From Oscheius sp. JU75 (taxonomy: Eukaryota > Nematoda > Chromadorea > Rhabditida > Rhabditidae): a stretch of 64,000 bases of DNA. Location: assembly GCA_037178855.1 (NCBI GenBank), contig JASJZC010000004.1:1984001-2048000 (forward strand), written 5' to 3'. Of this stretch, positions 12,526-25,148 are shown one piece after another. Below the pieces are notes generated by a model. That model saw only the letters and a list, made by a program, of their open reading frames with translations. It made no database searches and had not been told where the DNA came from. Position 1 is the first letter of the stretch. Each line of letters begins with the position of its first letter. The position numbers were made by a program, and so were the translations under genes.

Positions 12526-13158
12526 CGCATCTTCTTCATCTCTTTCTTTCCTGCCTATTTGGTATTTATTTCCGTTATACTCGAACTTTCTGTAATATTA
12601 AACAATGCCCATTACTTGTGTAAATAGCTCACGATCTCGATCCTTTGTTACCAATAAACGGGTGAGATTACTCTGGTTTTCGGAAGAAATACCTAAGAAT
12701 TGAAAGGAAAATTTTGGACGACGGCTACGCTTGAATGATAGACTACAAGTAAATAGCAGAGTTAAGTATACAGGGTTTTTACGCCTTTGCGTTGTGCTCT
12801 GCTGAATATTTCCAAACACGTCGGAGCTACTCTCCTTCCCTTATTTTACAACTCGCCAAAAAGAATTGAGTATGACACTGACTGGCACATAAGCTGATAA
12901 TCTAGTCTAAACCACTCAATGCAATTAATCCGTGCTTTTTAAAACATATTGAGTGGCCAGTCGGTCGATGTTACGGAACGAACTCTTTATTCTTTAGTCA
13001 AAAACATGATCTCATGGCTATGCTTGTCACAATAAAATGTAATAAATTATGCCCGATATTACGGAGAGGAACAAAGGAAGTACAATCGTACTTGAGAAGA
13101 GAGACTGGCTATCTGGGATAAAGCAGAATTTGAGTAGGAAAATACAAAAGACGGTAAT
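12526..13158. other. Convergent 3' intergenic region (cyclin B / actin)
   Basis: 633 bp of A/T-rich sequence between the two stops. AATAAA candidates occur on both strands (for example near 12652 on plus and near 12987 on minus). I see no gene. Confidence 0.5.
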
Positions 13159-15996
<2,838 letters not shown>

Positions 15997-17191
15997 ATGA
16001 AGGACCGTCTCAACAGTCTATATGTGAGTTCACTTATTATTCCAAACAATATGTTTTACAGAGGCACAGTCCAAGACAAGCTATAGAAGTGTTGGATGAG
16101 ATTGCAGACGAACTTTTACCTGCAGATTTCAATGATCAAACAGATTCTGTGAGTGTCAGTAACAGAATTCGAACAGATCTCAGTTCCTTCAAGAAATACT
16201 CGTTCAACGACAGACTGTCAGTCGCCTTCGGGAAGGAATCGACAGGGTAGGTCAACTTCACCGACTTCTTCTTGCCGCCTTGGAAACAAGTGGTCCAGAT
16301 ATAGGTGACCCTTTTTCTCTAACAAGATCTAATAAAGAACAGATTGTGTGAATGAGATGATCCGAAGACTGGACACAGAATTTCGAGATATTGACAGCTT
16401 GTCATCAAACATTTGTAAGGTTTTCAACGGTATGGTTCTACTTTTTAATGTAACTCACAATTCAGAACTGAAAGAGAAAGTGGGAATTGACTGTTCGTCG
16501 TCTGCGGACAACCGAATAAGAAAGGACCAACTGATGGGACTGAGTCAATCCTTACGCTGTCTTCTCGTCCGATTCAATCAAGACTACATCCGGTATGAAG
16601 AGGCCAGTCGACAAAGAGCTCTGGACTATGCGAAGACAAGAAACATGAAAATGACAGACATTGAGATTACTGAATTATCAGGTATGATTCTATTAGAATA
16701 ATACAAGAGAGCTCAGAGGCACCAACCTCTTCGGAAAAACCTCAACTCTTAAGAACCGTAAGTGCCTTCGACGTTGTTTTACAAGAGGTATTCCAAAACA
16801 TTCTTCAAGTAAAGTTTGATTTGGATACATGATCGTCAAAGGACAATATGCCGACTCGAAGTTTCAATCGGAGAGCTGGAAAGTCTCTTCCACGAACTCA
16901 GAATACACGCTGAAACAGGGGTATGTTCACTTGATTCACTGAGCTGTCTTTCAGAACCAACTGACCAATCATATTGAGAAGAACGTCGAACAAGCGGGGG
17001 AGTATGTGGAGAAGACAAAGACGGAGACAGTGATCACGGTTAAAAGACAAGATGACATCAATAAGGCGAGAGGTTGGATTACAAGAGGAACAAACAGTCT
17101 TCGTTGCATGATTTTCTTCCTGTCTCTTTTCATATTTCTCCTGACTACGACTCTATTCTGGATATTTCTACGTGTCGGCTTACGTCTCTAA
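15997..17191 (+). CDS. Divergent syntaxin-like Qa-SNARE, copy A (possibly broken)
   Basis: Syntaxin-family protein with Habc helices, SNARE motif and C-terminal membrane anchor. It begins MKDRLNSLY. The Ha/Hb exons include FLQEILVQRQTVSRLREG and QLHRLLLAALETSGPD. Hc is LRCLLVRFNQDYIRYEEASR. The SNARE exon reads TICRLEVSIGELESLFHELR, then NHIEKNVEQAGEYVEKTK, and the tail MIFFLSLFIFLLTTTLFWIF is the anchor. Exon structure matches the downstream paralogue exon for exon. Two oddities: the central layer-0 position, normally Gln, aligns with Gly (HAETG|NQL). And the intron starting at 16788 (GAG|gtattcc) has no in-frame AG acceptor; the expected junction at 16824/16825 reads TTTGG instead of TTTAG. 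Unless a non-canonical site is used, the SNARE motif and anchor are lost and this is a pseudogene. Confidence 0.78.
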
Positions 17192-17343
17192 TGTAATCTT
17201 TCAAGTGTTCCTCGTCCTCAAAGTGATCTGCTGCCCCAGTTGTTTCTCCCGCCGATAGTTATAAAGATCAGTTTTCAATTAGTGAATCCATCACCCCGCC
17301 CGACACCTACCTTTCCGTTTTCTCGTCGCTGTAATAACAGCAG

Positions 17344-18594
17344 ATGAAGGACCGATTTGCCAGTCTCCAGGTTTTGCCCAACTATCCCTTTTTGACTCGA
17401 TTCTTCAGCGAATTTCTCGTCTCTATGACAATGACGATGAGGTCCCTCTCTGGATCGAACCTCAATCTCACGCATCAACTGCGGACATTTCCATCTCAAC
17501 ACATTCGGTATATTTCTGTTTCTATCTAACTGTTTATGTTTAGTTTCTGGAACAAATTAAGCTCGAAAAGAAGAAGGTCCGACAGTTCAATGTCTCTGTT
17601 CAGAATGTTTCAAGTATACACAGACTCTTGTTGGGAGCACTGGAAGCTGAACCTGATGTTGGTATGGTCTAGCTAGATTCAGAGAAACGGCTTGTCAGAT
17701 GCTGTAAAAGAGGCCATCAGACGGCTCGACCAGCAGTTTCCGGAAGTGGATAAACAGTGTTCCTTGGTCGTTCGGTCTGTGAACGACCTGAGAAACTGTC
17801 TTCATATGGGTTGTCGGAATGAAATTGAGCACGAGTTCAGGAGGAATCAGGTGCCTAATAAGCTATTTTGTGAGAAACTCTTTCAGCTCATGAGCCTGTC
17901 TGAACCATTCCGAGCAGTTTTAATGAAGTTCAACTCCGACTACGTTCTTTATCAAGAAGCCAGTCGGCGGAAGGCTATTGACTACGCCAAGTCACACGAT
18001 CTCGATGCGAACGCCTGGATAAGGTCTATCCGAAGAAGTTCAGTTACCGCTGACCATGGGATTAGAGCTGAAAAAGAATCAAAGTTATGTGAAGAGAGCA
18101 AGGATCGCCAAATAATGCGATCGACCAGTGCTTTTGAGGCAGTTTTTAACGAGGTTTGCATATCGTAAAGAGAAAAAAAGTAGTTTAGATAAAAGGACGA
18201 CATTTGACGATCGAGATGGTAGAAAAGTCGATTGAGGAACTTGGTGATATCTTTCAACAGCTGCAGTTCCACATAATGGAATCTGTAGGTCAGGAGTTAA
18301 TAATCATACCAGTTTGTTTCTAGAAAGAGCCGGCGATTTTGATAGAAAAAAAAGTGGAAGTTGCTGTCGATTTTGCCGAGAATACAAATTTTGAAACCAA
18401 CGCAACCTTGGCCAAGTGTCTCATGCTGAGAAGGACGAAAAAGGTTAGTTGGGGGAAGACGTTTCATTCAAGAACACTTTCAGTTGGTCACTAAAATGCG
18501 GGTACTCATCGTCACACTCATCTTCTTGCTCACTATTTTACTTCTTCTACTGCTAAGACTATTGATCATTTTCGTTTTTCGTCTACACTCGTAA
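17344..18594 (+). CDS. Divergent syntaxin-like Qa-SNARE, copy B
   Basis: Tandem paralogue of the preceding gene, 152 nt downstream. It begins MKDRFASLQ, then RISRLYDNDDEVPLWIEPQS, FLEQIKLEKKKVRQFNVS and SIHRLLLGALEAEPDVD, then AIRRLDQQFPEVDKQCS. Hc is FRAVLMKFNSDYVLYQEASR. The SNARE exon is LTIEMVEKSIEELGDIFQQL, then QFHIMES|KEPAILIEKKVE. The anchor is MRVLIVTLIFLLTILLLLLL with a short RLHS tail. All splice sites are canonical. Counting heptads from conserved residues, the layer-0 Gln of true Qa-SNAREs is Ser here, with a Pro three residues later and His at the -1 layer (as in copy A). The protein could be a non-fusogenic or regulatory SNARE. It is closest to the plasma-membrane syntaxin 1-4 group by length and Habc, but very divergent. 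Convergent with Gemin2. Confidence 0.85.
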
Positions 18595-18640
18595 ACCATA
18601 TATTTTATTTGGCAGATGTGACCAAGTATACCCGTGTCTT

Positions 18641-19741
18641 TCAGTCCGAAAGATCTTTTTGTCCGAAATAGTTTGTAATGACGGCAATGAAAAGAGACAT
18701 TTCTGCAATGGCATCTTTGTCTTCCAGTAGGTATTGTGAGCGTATCTGACGACACATCTTGCCAATACTACGAAGAGCAGCAACGACATCGTGGAGAAGC
18801 TGAAGATCGGATGTCGACAAAGATTAAATAGCGTATTTCTTCTAATATAGACACCTTCTTACGCAAGAAATGCGCATTTATGTGCTCACGTTTTTCGGGG
18901 TCAAGACGACTTTTTCCGAGATTCCGATATTCTGCAAAATTATAAACCGTGACCTGCTCTACAATTTTGCAGAACATTGGAAAGTCAGAAAAAGTCGTCT
19001 TCACCCCGGAAAGGCGAATAGGTAATTGCGTATTCCAAGTAAGGGAGTGCCTATATTAGAACTTTAACAGTAATTACCGGAACATCGACCCGGAGCATCA
19101 GAGCATACAGCCATTCGCGAAGAGGACGAGAAAATCCTTCGGACTCAGCCCATTCGGCTATGTACTCGATCAGTTGTTGTATCTGTAGGAATAGTTTTGA
19201 AACTAAAAGGATAAACAACCTCTGGCTGGGAGAGACTGGTAACCAGAGACAGTACTGGAGGAGTTCCGGTGTGATTAGGGAAATTTGGTGCTTTGTTGGC
19301 CAATTCAGGAATACAGCGAGTGAATAAAAGTTCGTGCCAGCTATCTTGATAGTTCTAAACTTTTTTTTGCCCGGATTGAAATAAATCCACGTGTTTGGGC
19401 AGATTGAAGCTCTTCTTCTGATGAGGCATCTGTTCTAATCTATCTCGTTTCTCGCCAAAATCTTTGCATTTGGCAGCAATCCAATCGGGGCTAGCAGCAC
19501 GAGGATCTTTCTCCTTCTTCTGGGAAATAACAGTCGTCGATTGATATTTCATCGGAAGATTGTAGGACGTGTAATCAGGGATCTTCTTTCGACCGACAAC
19601 CACCTAAAGTAATGTGAGAAGAACAAGAAACCAGCTAACCTGTCGAAGATACTCTTCTGCCGAGCTCGGTGTTCTGGAGCAGTCGACGCTATTCTGGTTG
19701 AAGGCGCCCAAATCGATGAATTGCTTGTCCACTTTATCCAT
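18641..19741 (-). CDS. smi-1: Gemin2 / SMN-interacting protein 1 homologue
   Basis: Component of the SMN complex that loads Sm rings on snRNAs. It begins MDKVDKQFIDLGAFNQNSVD, with the ATG 1 nt behind the acceptor CTGTTCAG, an SL-type site. SRTPSSAEEYLRQVVVGRKK matches the Gemin2 PRTPQEYLRRVQIEA region. Later exons contain SPDWIAAKCKDFGEKRDRLE and TGTPPVLSLVTSLSQPEIQQ, then LIEYIAEWAESEG and LREWLYALMLRVDVP. The last exon encodes MSLFIAVITNYFGQKDLSD (human: ICLVSRYFDQRDLAD). The stop TGA is at 18641-18643. It is the last gene of a same-strand series (TOM5-like, TIM8-like, TTC7), 224 nt behind TTC7. The gene symbol follows the C. elegans name from memory. Confidence 0.88.
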
Positions 19742-19965
19742 TCTGAACAGTCTGGTCAGAGTTCAATCAATGCTCGAAAAATACACGCTGACGAGAACAT
19801 AGGTTGGAGACGCAGGTTAAATTCGAAAATAATTTATTATGGCAAGGGTATGTGGAAAAAGGAAGCCTACATTAATTACATATCACAGACCACACTAAAT
19901 ATTATTAGGGAACGCCGGACCCGTTTGTTTAGCTCACAACCAGAGGTAATCTCAAAAAAAAAATT

Positions 19966-22900
19966 CTAGAAGCAGGATGGAAAGACTAGAGGAATGGCTG
20001 AAAAGGGAAGCAGAGGAGTAGAACGATCGAGTTTTGATGCTGTGGTGAATGAAATCTTGGCGGCATCTGTCGCATCGTTGACCATCTGACATTCCCCGAG
20101 TTTTTGCCACCAGTTACAATTCATCGGATCGATTCGGACGAGTTCTCTGCAGAAATATAATTTTTAGGGTGATACTCAAGAGACGAACTTGTACAAATGG
20201 TCGGCCATTTGATTGTTGCCCTCCTGGACATAGAGTTCGGCTAACGAAGCAAGACTCGGAAGATGAAGGGGGCAGAGAGTCAACGCAGACAAGAATGATG
20301 CTTTGGCTTCTTGAAGGAGTCTTTGCGAAATCTGATCTTCAGGATTGACTTTTGCTCGAGAGAAGAGCAGGCGACCCTAATATATTTAGTTGCTATAAAA
20401 TAAGAAACAAAAGTACCTTGAGATACATAGCTTGTTGGGATTGAGGGAAAAGTGAGACGGCTTGTTCGACGCACGGAGTGACTTCTGAATGACGACCTTC
20501 CGCTAGGAAAAGTTCAGATAGAGCTAGCCACATGTCCGCTTGAGCAATGAACTTGGTCCACATGGCCGCGGAAAGAGGCGATCCGGCCATCACTGTTTCA
20601 CTAGCTGTCGAAGGAGCTCCATTTTCGGATGGGGTTACGCCGCTTTCTGTACATAATTCCATTTTTGGAAAGAAAAGAAAATCACCAGAGACGTCAAGAC
20701 CTGTTTGACTAGTGTTTGACCCGAGAACTGGTGTATTGATGCCGATTCCTAGCGGTGTCGGGAAGAGAGGAGTCGAGGCTGTGACCATTTCCCGAGTTCC
20801 AACACTGACTCCTTTCAGACTGCTCTCTCGCAACATCGACTGTCCATCCTTGACACTCAACGTCATTTGAGCTCGTTCCTCGTCCAATACGTTTTCGCGC
20901 TTCTTCCAGAATTCCATTAAATGAGCACATGTATTCAGGGAGTCGTCTATTCGTCCTTAAAAGTATTCTTCCGCTGAGAGAAGTAGAAAAACTAACCAAA
21001 CTTCGATTCTATATGGAGGCGTAACACGAGTAGACCATAATTGTTTGGAAAATCTCTTAAAGCCGCTTGAACAAGTTCCATGGCACCTTTCAGGTCACCG
21101 TCGGCTGTGAAAATTAGTGCCATGAGCATGTAAGCGGCTGGCTGATCCGGGTTCAACTCTAACGAACGGGCGCATCTTTCTCGGGCTCCTTCGAGATCTC
21201 TCGCTGAATTAGTAAATTGAAACAAGATTTGTTGGAAAAATATACCTATAGCATGCAAAAGAGCGCAATAGTATAACGCCAAATAGTCATGGGCGTCTAT
21301 TCGAACACATTCCTCCAGCATCACAACAGCTCTGTTCAATCCCTTCCGTTGCTGTTCCCACAGAGGCTCACATTGGGCTTGCAATCTAAAAATAAGGTCT
21401 TACTCCAAAAGTATCCAACTAACCCTGTAGCAAGAGCAGCTAATAATTGACATCGTGGTACGAGGAACTTGTCTGAACTCTCCGAAGCAGCTTGTAGTGC
21501 ATCTTGTGCATGTTTTAGAGCTATAATTAAACAGATTAGAGCATATTCCGAAGAGAGTTGGGCGTACAGTTCGTACAACACGAACCGAACAGTTCGGGTT
21601 CGCGCCACCCCAACAGCCTATGGTCCAAACGTTCGTGTTCGATTTGTATGCCGAACATGAAAAGGGAAAATGTTCGGTGTTCGGAGCCGAACAGGTTTTG
21701 GAAAAAACTTTCTCTCCTTATACATTGAAAAATTGTTGTTTGTTGCAGCTGTTGCTCGGTATCTAGCTGTGGCATCGAGTTCAGAACGTTAAGCAATCTC
21801 TTTAGTTTTTTTTTGTGGCTAAACTGTTTTCTGTACCTTTTCGTTATCACTATCTCAATAAATCCTTACAGAAGCTGTTACATTTACAAAAAAATTTAAA
21901 ATTTTGTTCGATGTTCGCGAGCACGAACATGTTCATTCCGCATGCCGAACAAAAAGTGCGCTGTTCGGTTCGTGTTCGGGTAAAATTTCACTGTTCGCCC
22001 AACACTGATTCTGATTAAATACCGAGATCGAATTGTCGTAAATGTTGAATGTGAAGCTGGGCTGATAGAAGATGCAGAACGGTCTTGTTCGAGTCTTCTA
22101 TAGTAGCCGCCTCGTCGATTACTCGTGCTGCTCTCAACCATTTGCCTCGGCACAATAGGGACAATCCGAATTGTTCCCTAAAATGTAATGAGTATAATAT
22201 GAAAAACTGAATCAACCATAGATAAACGTCCTGATTGGCGAATTTCATGGATCTCTCGAAAATGTTGCTCAGGACATGATACTGACGGAGTGTAGACAGG
22301 ACCAAAGTGAGAAGATTGTAGACGGATTTTGCATTACGAATTGATTGTATTCTCGATCCAGCCAGCTCTTCATTTCGACTCAGTACAACTTCCCTCGTGG
22401 CCAAAACCTGAAATTATGTACTCTTGGCTGAGCTTTTGCGCTCCAATGAGTCAATTTAGCACACATTTCCTAATTCCCCTCTCGAGACACTAATGTCCGC
22501 TAATACTGTTCCCAAAAATAATAATCCTTTTCTCCATCTGCATCCAAGCAAAGAAAAAGCTAGCGAGAGCGATGTGTTCGATTTCACTAATGTTCCTGAC
22601 AACTCGATGCCACAGCTAGACACCGAGCAACAGCTGCAAAACATCATGGACTGTATATTACCACCATTAAAGTGGAATGAGGGGGAAAACTTTTGGAAAC
22701 AGAAAACCTCTACAGCTCCCGTAACTCGAATGGATATTGCTGCTCTAGAAGATCATTTTGAGAGTGAGCTCAAAAATCGATCCGCGAAACCTTTCGGGAT
22801 CTGTCCAATCAGAAGACAGTTATATGATCAGCTCTTTGGTAGGTACGTTTCAAGCATTTTAAAGCAAGTTTAAGACGAGCTTATCCGCCAAACCACAGTC

Positions 22901-24514
22901 AGTTGTTGTGAGAGAGGACTGCTCCTGCTGAGAGTTCGGGACGAAATCCAAATGACTATCCTGGCATATCAAAGTCTACTTGAAAGTGCTATTGCGTACG
23001 GTCTCCGTAAGGCAGTAACTGTGGAATATCAGCAGACGAGAGCGGAAATTGAACGGGATGAGGAGCGGGCAAGGAACAAAGAACTACTTTTGAAGTGGGT
23101 TGACCAACAATCAATTCAAATCATTTTAGAGTGTCACAACTGGAGCGGCGCTTGGCTACAGATAAACAGACAGCCGAAGAGGAATTGGATATTTTGGAGC
23201 AGAAATCAAAAGAAGAAAACCAGCGTTTGTTGGAGGCCAACAAGACCTTGAAAAATCAACTGCAGAGCATCTTACAAATGGAGAGTGCCTCTGTCATTCC
23301 AAACAAATAGACTAACCTCACTGATCGTGAGCAATAAAATGATTTCTTCTTGTCGAGACGTTGGCGAGAAATAGCTTTTCTGTGAGCCGGCGTAGAAACT
23401 CAGGTTCTGCGCCTTTGCACTAACTGCTTGACTACTGGTTATCCTTTCTGGTGGAACGGTCCGGATCAGGAGTTCGGCCAGCTGTCTTGCCAGCTTCTGT
23501 TGTAGTCTCTCTCCGGTCGATTTGTCGCCGAGATGGGAAATAATCTTGCGGTACCTAATAACATGGTTCAAGTGAAGAAAACAGAAGGCCTACCATTCTA
23601 TTCCGTCAGCATCTGGGACATTTTCGTGTGTTCGATCTTTTACTCGCATTTGTGCAACTCGTTCCAAACAAGACTCCAATATTTCACCCAATTTTTCTTG
23701 CTTGAAGTTCGCTGTTCCGGTTGTCAACGAAACCTGTCCTAAAGTTAACTGTTTTGGTGTCAAAGAACAGTGAAACCTTTTACTGATGTACTTGTTAGCG
23801 TTTTTTCTAGTTCTGTGACGTATAATATTGCCAAGTCCGCCGACTTCTCGAAACAGTACTGAACTTTTTGGGCTGGAGGTGCGTGAATATCCTTTTTGAC
23901 ATTATGTTGCTCCAAGCACAGACCTAAAGTTAGTGTTCTATGGCTGAAAATGTTTTACCTTTGATAGCATAGGCTTCTGCTACGAGTCTGAACGAACGGA
24001 GTGTTCTGAACTGTGTAGTGGCCGAATCCATTCCAGAGCTTTCCACGTCATTCTGAGCCTAAAAACAAGAGAATTTGAGTAACAAAGTGGTTCTGACATT
24101 GTCAAATTGTGCTGTTGCAAAGTGAAGCTTAGCCAGAAGAAGATATGCTTCGAGTTTGATAGTCGAAGACGCGTTCTTCGCTCGAAGGGCCTCTTTCAAC
24201 TGGGTTTCTATGGAGAGAAGAGCTGGAGAATACTCGGTATTTGGTCTATGCGGCTCTGAGCATTCACTTTAGTTAACAGATGAAAAAAGCGAACCTCCAA
24301 CTTGCTCGAGAAACGATTCCAACTTGATTTCAGCGTCAATAAGATCGAACATTTCTTCCATCCCAGAAGATTTCGATTTAATTGACGGGAGAAGCTCCGC
24401 TAGCCTTTTCCAGTTACCTGCATATCATACAGAGTGAAACGAAAGCTGAATACCTTCCGTTCTAGCGCGGTCAACCTCTGCCTCCAACCGGCTGCCTTTC
24501 AGTTTCGTTGCCAT
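19966..24514 (-). CDS. ttc-7: TTC7 (tetratricopeptide repeat scaffold of the PI4KIIIalpha complex)
   Basis: Large TPR protein that, with EFR3 and FAM126/hyccin, anchors phosphatidylinositol 4-kinase IIIalpha at the plasma membrane. The favoured start (24514) gives MATKLKGSRLEAEVDRARTE, matching human MATKKAGSRLE, and follows the acceptor CCATTCAG by 1 nt. Then come ALRAKNASSTIKLEAYLLLA, SFRLVAEAYAIKGLCLEQHN, QEEIILLLTISE, LATREVVLSRNEEL and VSLFPQSQQAMYLKG, and the C terminus PLLPFSAIPLVFPSCF (human SSPAVPFTIIPRVL). Helical TPR pairs are visible throughout. Two introns are exceptional: 21522-22021 is filled by a hAT-like element and 22408-23316 contains the whole DNALI1 gene on the other strand. 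An alternative upstream in-frame ATG adds ten residues. Confidence 0.93.
21553..22007. mobile_element. Decayed non-autonomous hAT-like element filling a TTC7 intron
   Basis: The right end, read outward-in on the minus strand, is CAGTGTTGGGCGAACAGTG; the left end reads GAGAGTTGGGCGTACAGT. Both continue to an identical ACGAACCGAACAG. These imperfect terminal inverted repeats resemble hAT ends (CAGTGTTGGGC...). The 8 bp outside the ends are ATTCCGAA (21545-21552) and ATTCTGAT (22008-22015), 6 of 8 identical, fitting the 8-bp hAT target duplication. Removing the element and one duplication leaves an intron of about 40 nt, the local norm. The interior is dense in TGTTCG/CGAACA and carries a fragment of the DNALI1 coding sequence. 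No transposase frame is present, so it would have needed one in trans. Confidence 0.65.
21743..21781 (-). repeat. Inverted 39-bp copy of DNALI1 exon 1 inside the hAT-like element
   Basis: On the minus strand this matches plus-strand 22601-22639 at 38 of 39 positions (one T for C). It encodes SMPQLDTEQQLQ in the parent. Weaker similarity with small gaps extends about 15 nt further into the 5' side of the parent exon (AACGTTCTGA against AATGTTCCTGACA). Confidence 0.8.
22493..23310 (+). CDS. dnali1: Axonemal dynein light intermediate chain p28 (DNALI1), nested in a TTC7 intron
   Basis: Inner-arm axonemal dynein subunit. It has three exons (22493-22838, 22875-23094, 23130-23310) encoding 248 residues, close to the human protein (about 258). 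Diagnostic blocks are MDCILPPLKW, FGICPIRRQLYDQLFDELIR, TTVSCCERGLLLLRVRDEIQ and MTILAYQSLLESAIAYGLRK. A coiled coil follows, with LERRLATDKQTAEEELDILE and LLEANKTLKNQLQSIL. All are near-identical in pattern to human GICPVRRELYSQCFDELIRE and RGLLLLRVRDEIRMTIAAYQ. The frame is intact with canonical splice sites. The gene lies wholly inside the 909-nt TTC7 intron on the opposite strand. Its stop is 6 nt from the TTC7 splice donor, and its AATAAA (23333-23338) falls in a TTC7 exon, so transcripts should overlap antisense. Its presence is notable because nematode sperm lack flagella. Confidence 0.93.
23333..23338 (+). terminator. DNALI1 poly(A) signal lying in an antisense TTC7 exon
   Basis: AATAAA lies 23 nt after the DNALI1 stop, in the region that is coding (LLLTISE exon) for TTC7 on the other strand. 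Confidence 0.5.
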
Positions 24515-24663
24515 TCTGAATGGTAATTCACTGCCATTCTCCATTCTTAAAAGATCCCGATAGTATTTAATGGCCTTCCACGGTTAAAGTACAAAAAATT
24601 AAAGTAAAAACGTTTATTCGAAAGATCTATTTAATGAAACAAACTGCAACATAGAAGAGAAGC

Positions 24664-24997
24664 TTAGATGAGGCCCTTTCCTGTCTCCATTTTCTGAAGA
24701 TGTTCCACCATAAAATTGCTGGCATCGATCATACGATTAACGCAATTCTGAAATGAAAATAATAAGGGAAAGGAAGAGTCCCACCTGGAGACAGGTCTGA
24801 GTCTTTCCGTCCATCTTGCTAGGAGGACGATAATCGGCGAAGCAAATATCCCAGCAGCGATTGGTCAATGTGTGGACCTAAAGAAACTTTTATTACAGAC
24901 AATGGAACCCTAGAAGTACCTGTTCAGTGAATTTCTGCCGTTGAGTTTCCGCTTGGAGCTGTTGCATGAAGCGAATAGTCTGCGGATCGGCATCCAT
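24664..24997 (-). CDS. TIM8-like small Tim chaperone of the mitochondrial intermembrane space
   Basis: Small Tim family protein that escorts hydrophobic precursors across the mitochondrial intermembrane space. The start at 24997 is immediately behind the acceptor GTTCAG|ATG. The protein is MDADPQTIRFMQQLQAETQR, QKFTEQVHTLTNR, then the twin CX3C motif: CWDIC, spacer FADYRPSSKMDGKTQT, CLQNC, followed by VNRMIDASNFMVEHLQKMET and GKGLI. The cysteine spacing and VNRMIDASNF helix fit TIM8 (DDP1) best; the spacer is slightly longer than in human TIM8. Three exons. It is second in a minus-strand operon-like series, 153 nt downstream of a TOM5-like gene and 149 nt upstream of TTC7. Confidence 0.88.
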
Positions 24998-25148
24998 CTG
25001 AACGAACAAGAAACTATCGATAGCAGGAAAGGTTATCAATAGACTGGTGTAAGTAACACCGGTAAAAAAGAAATTCTTGACAATATAACTATTTATCGAC
25101 TACAGCTAACATAACGAGGCAAAAAAAAACAAGAAGACGTCGCAACTT

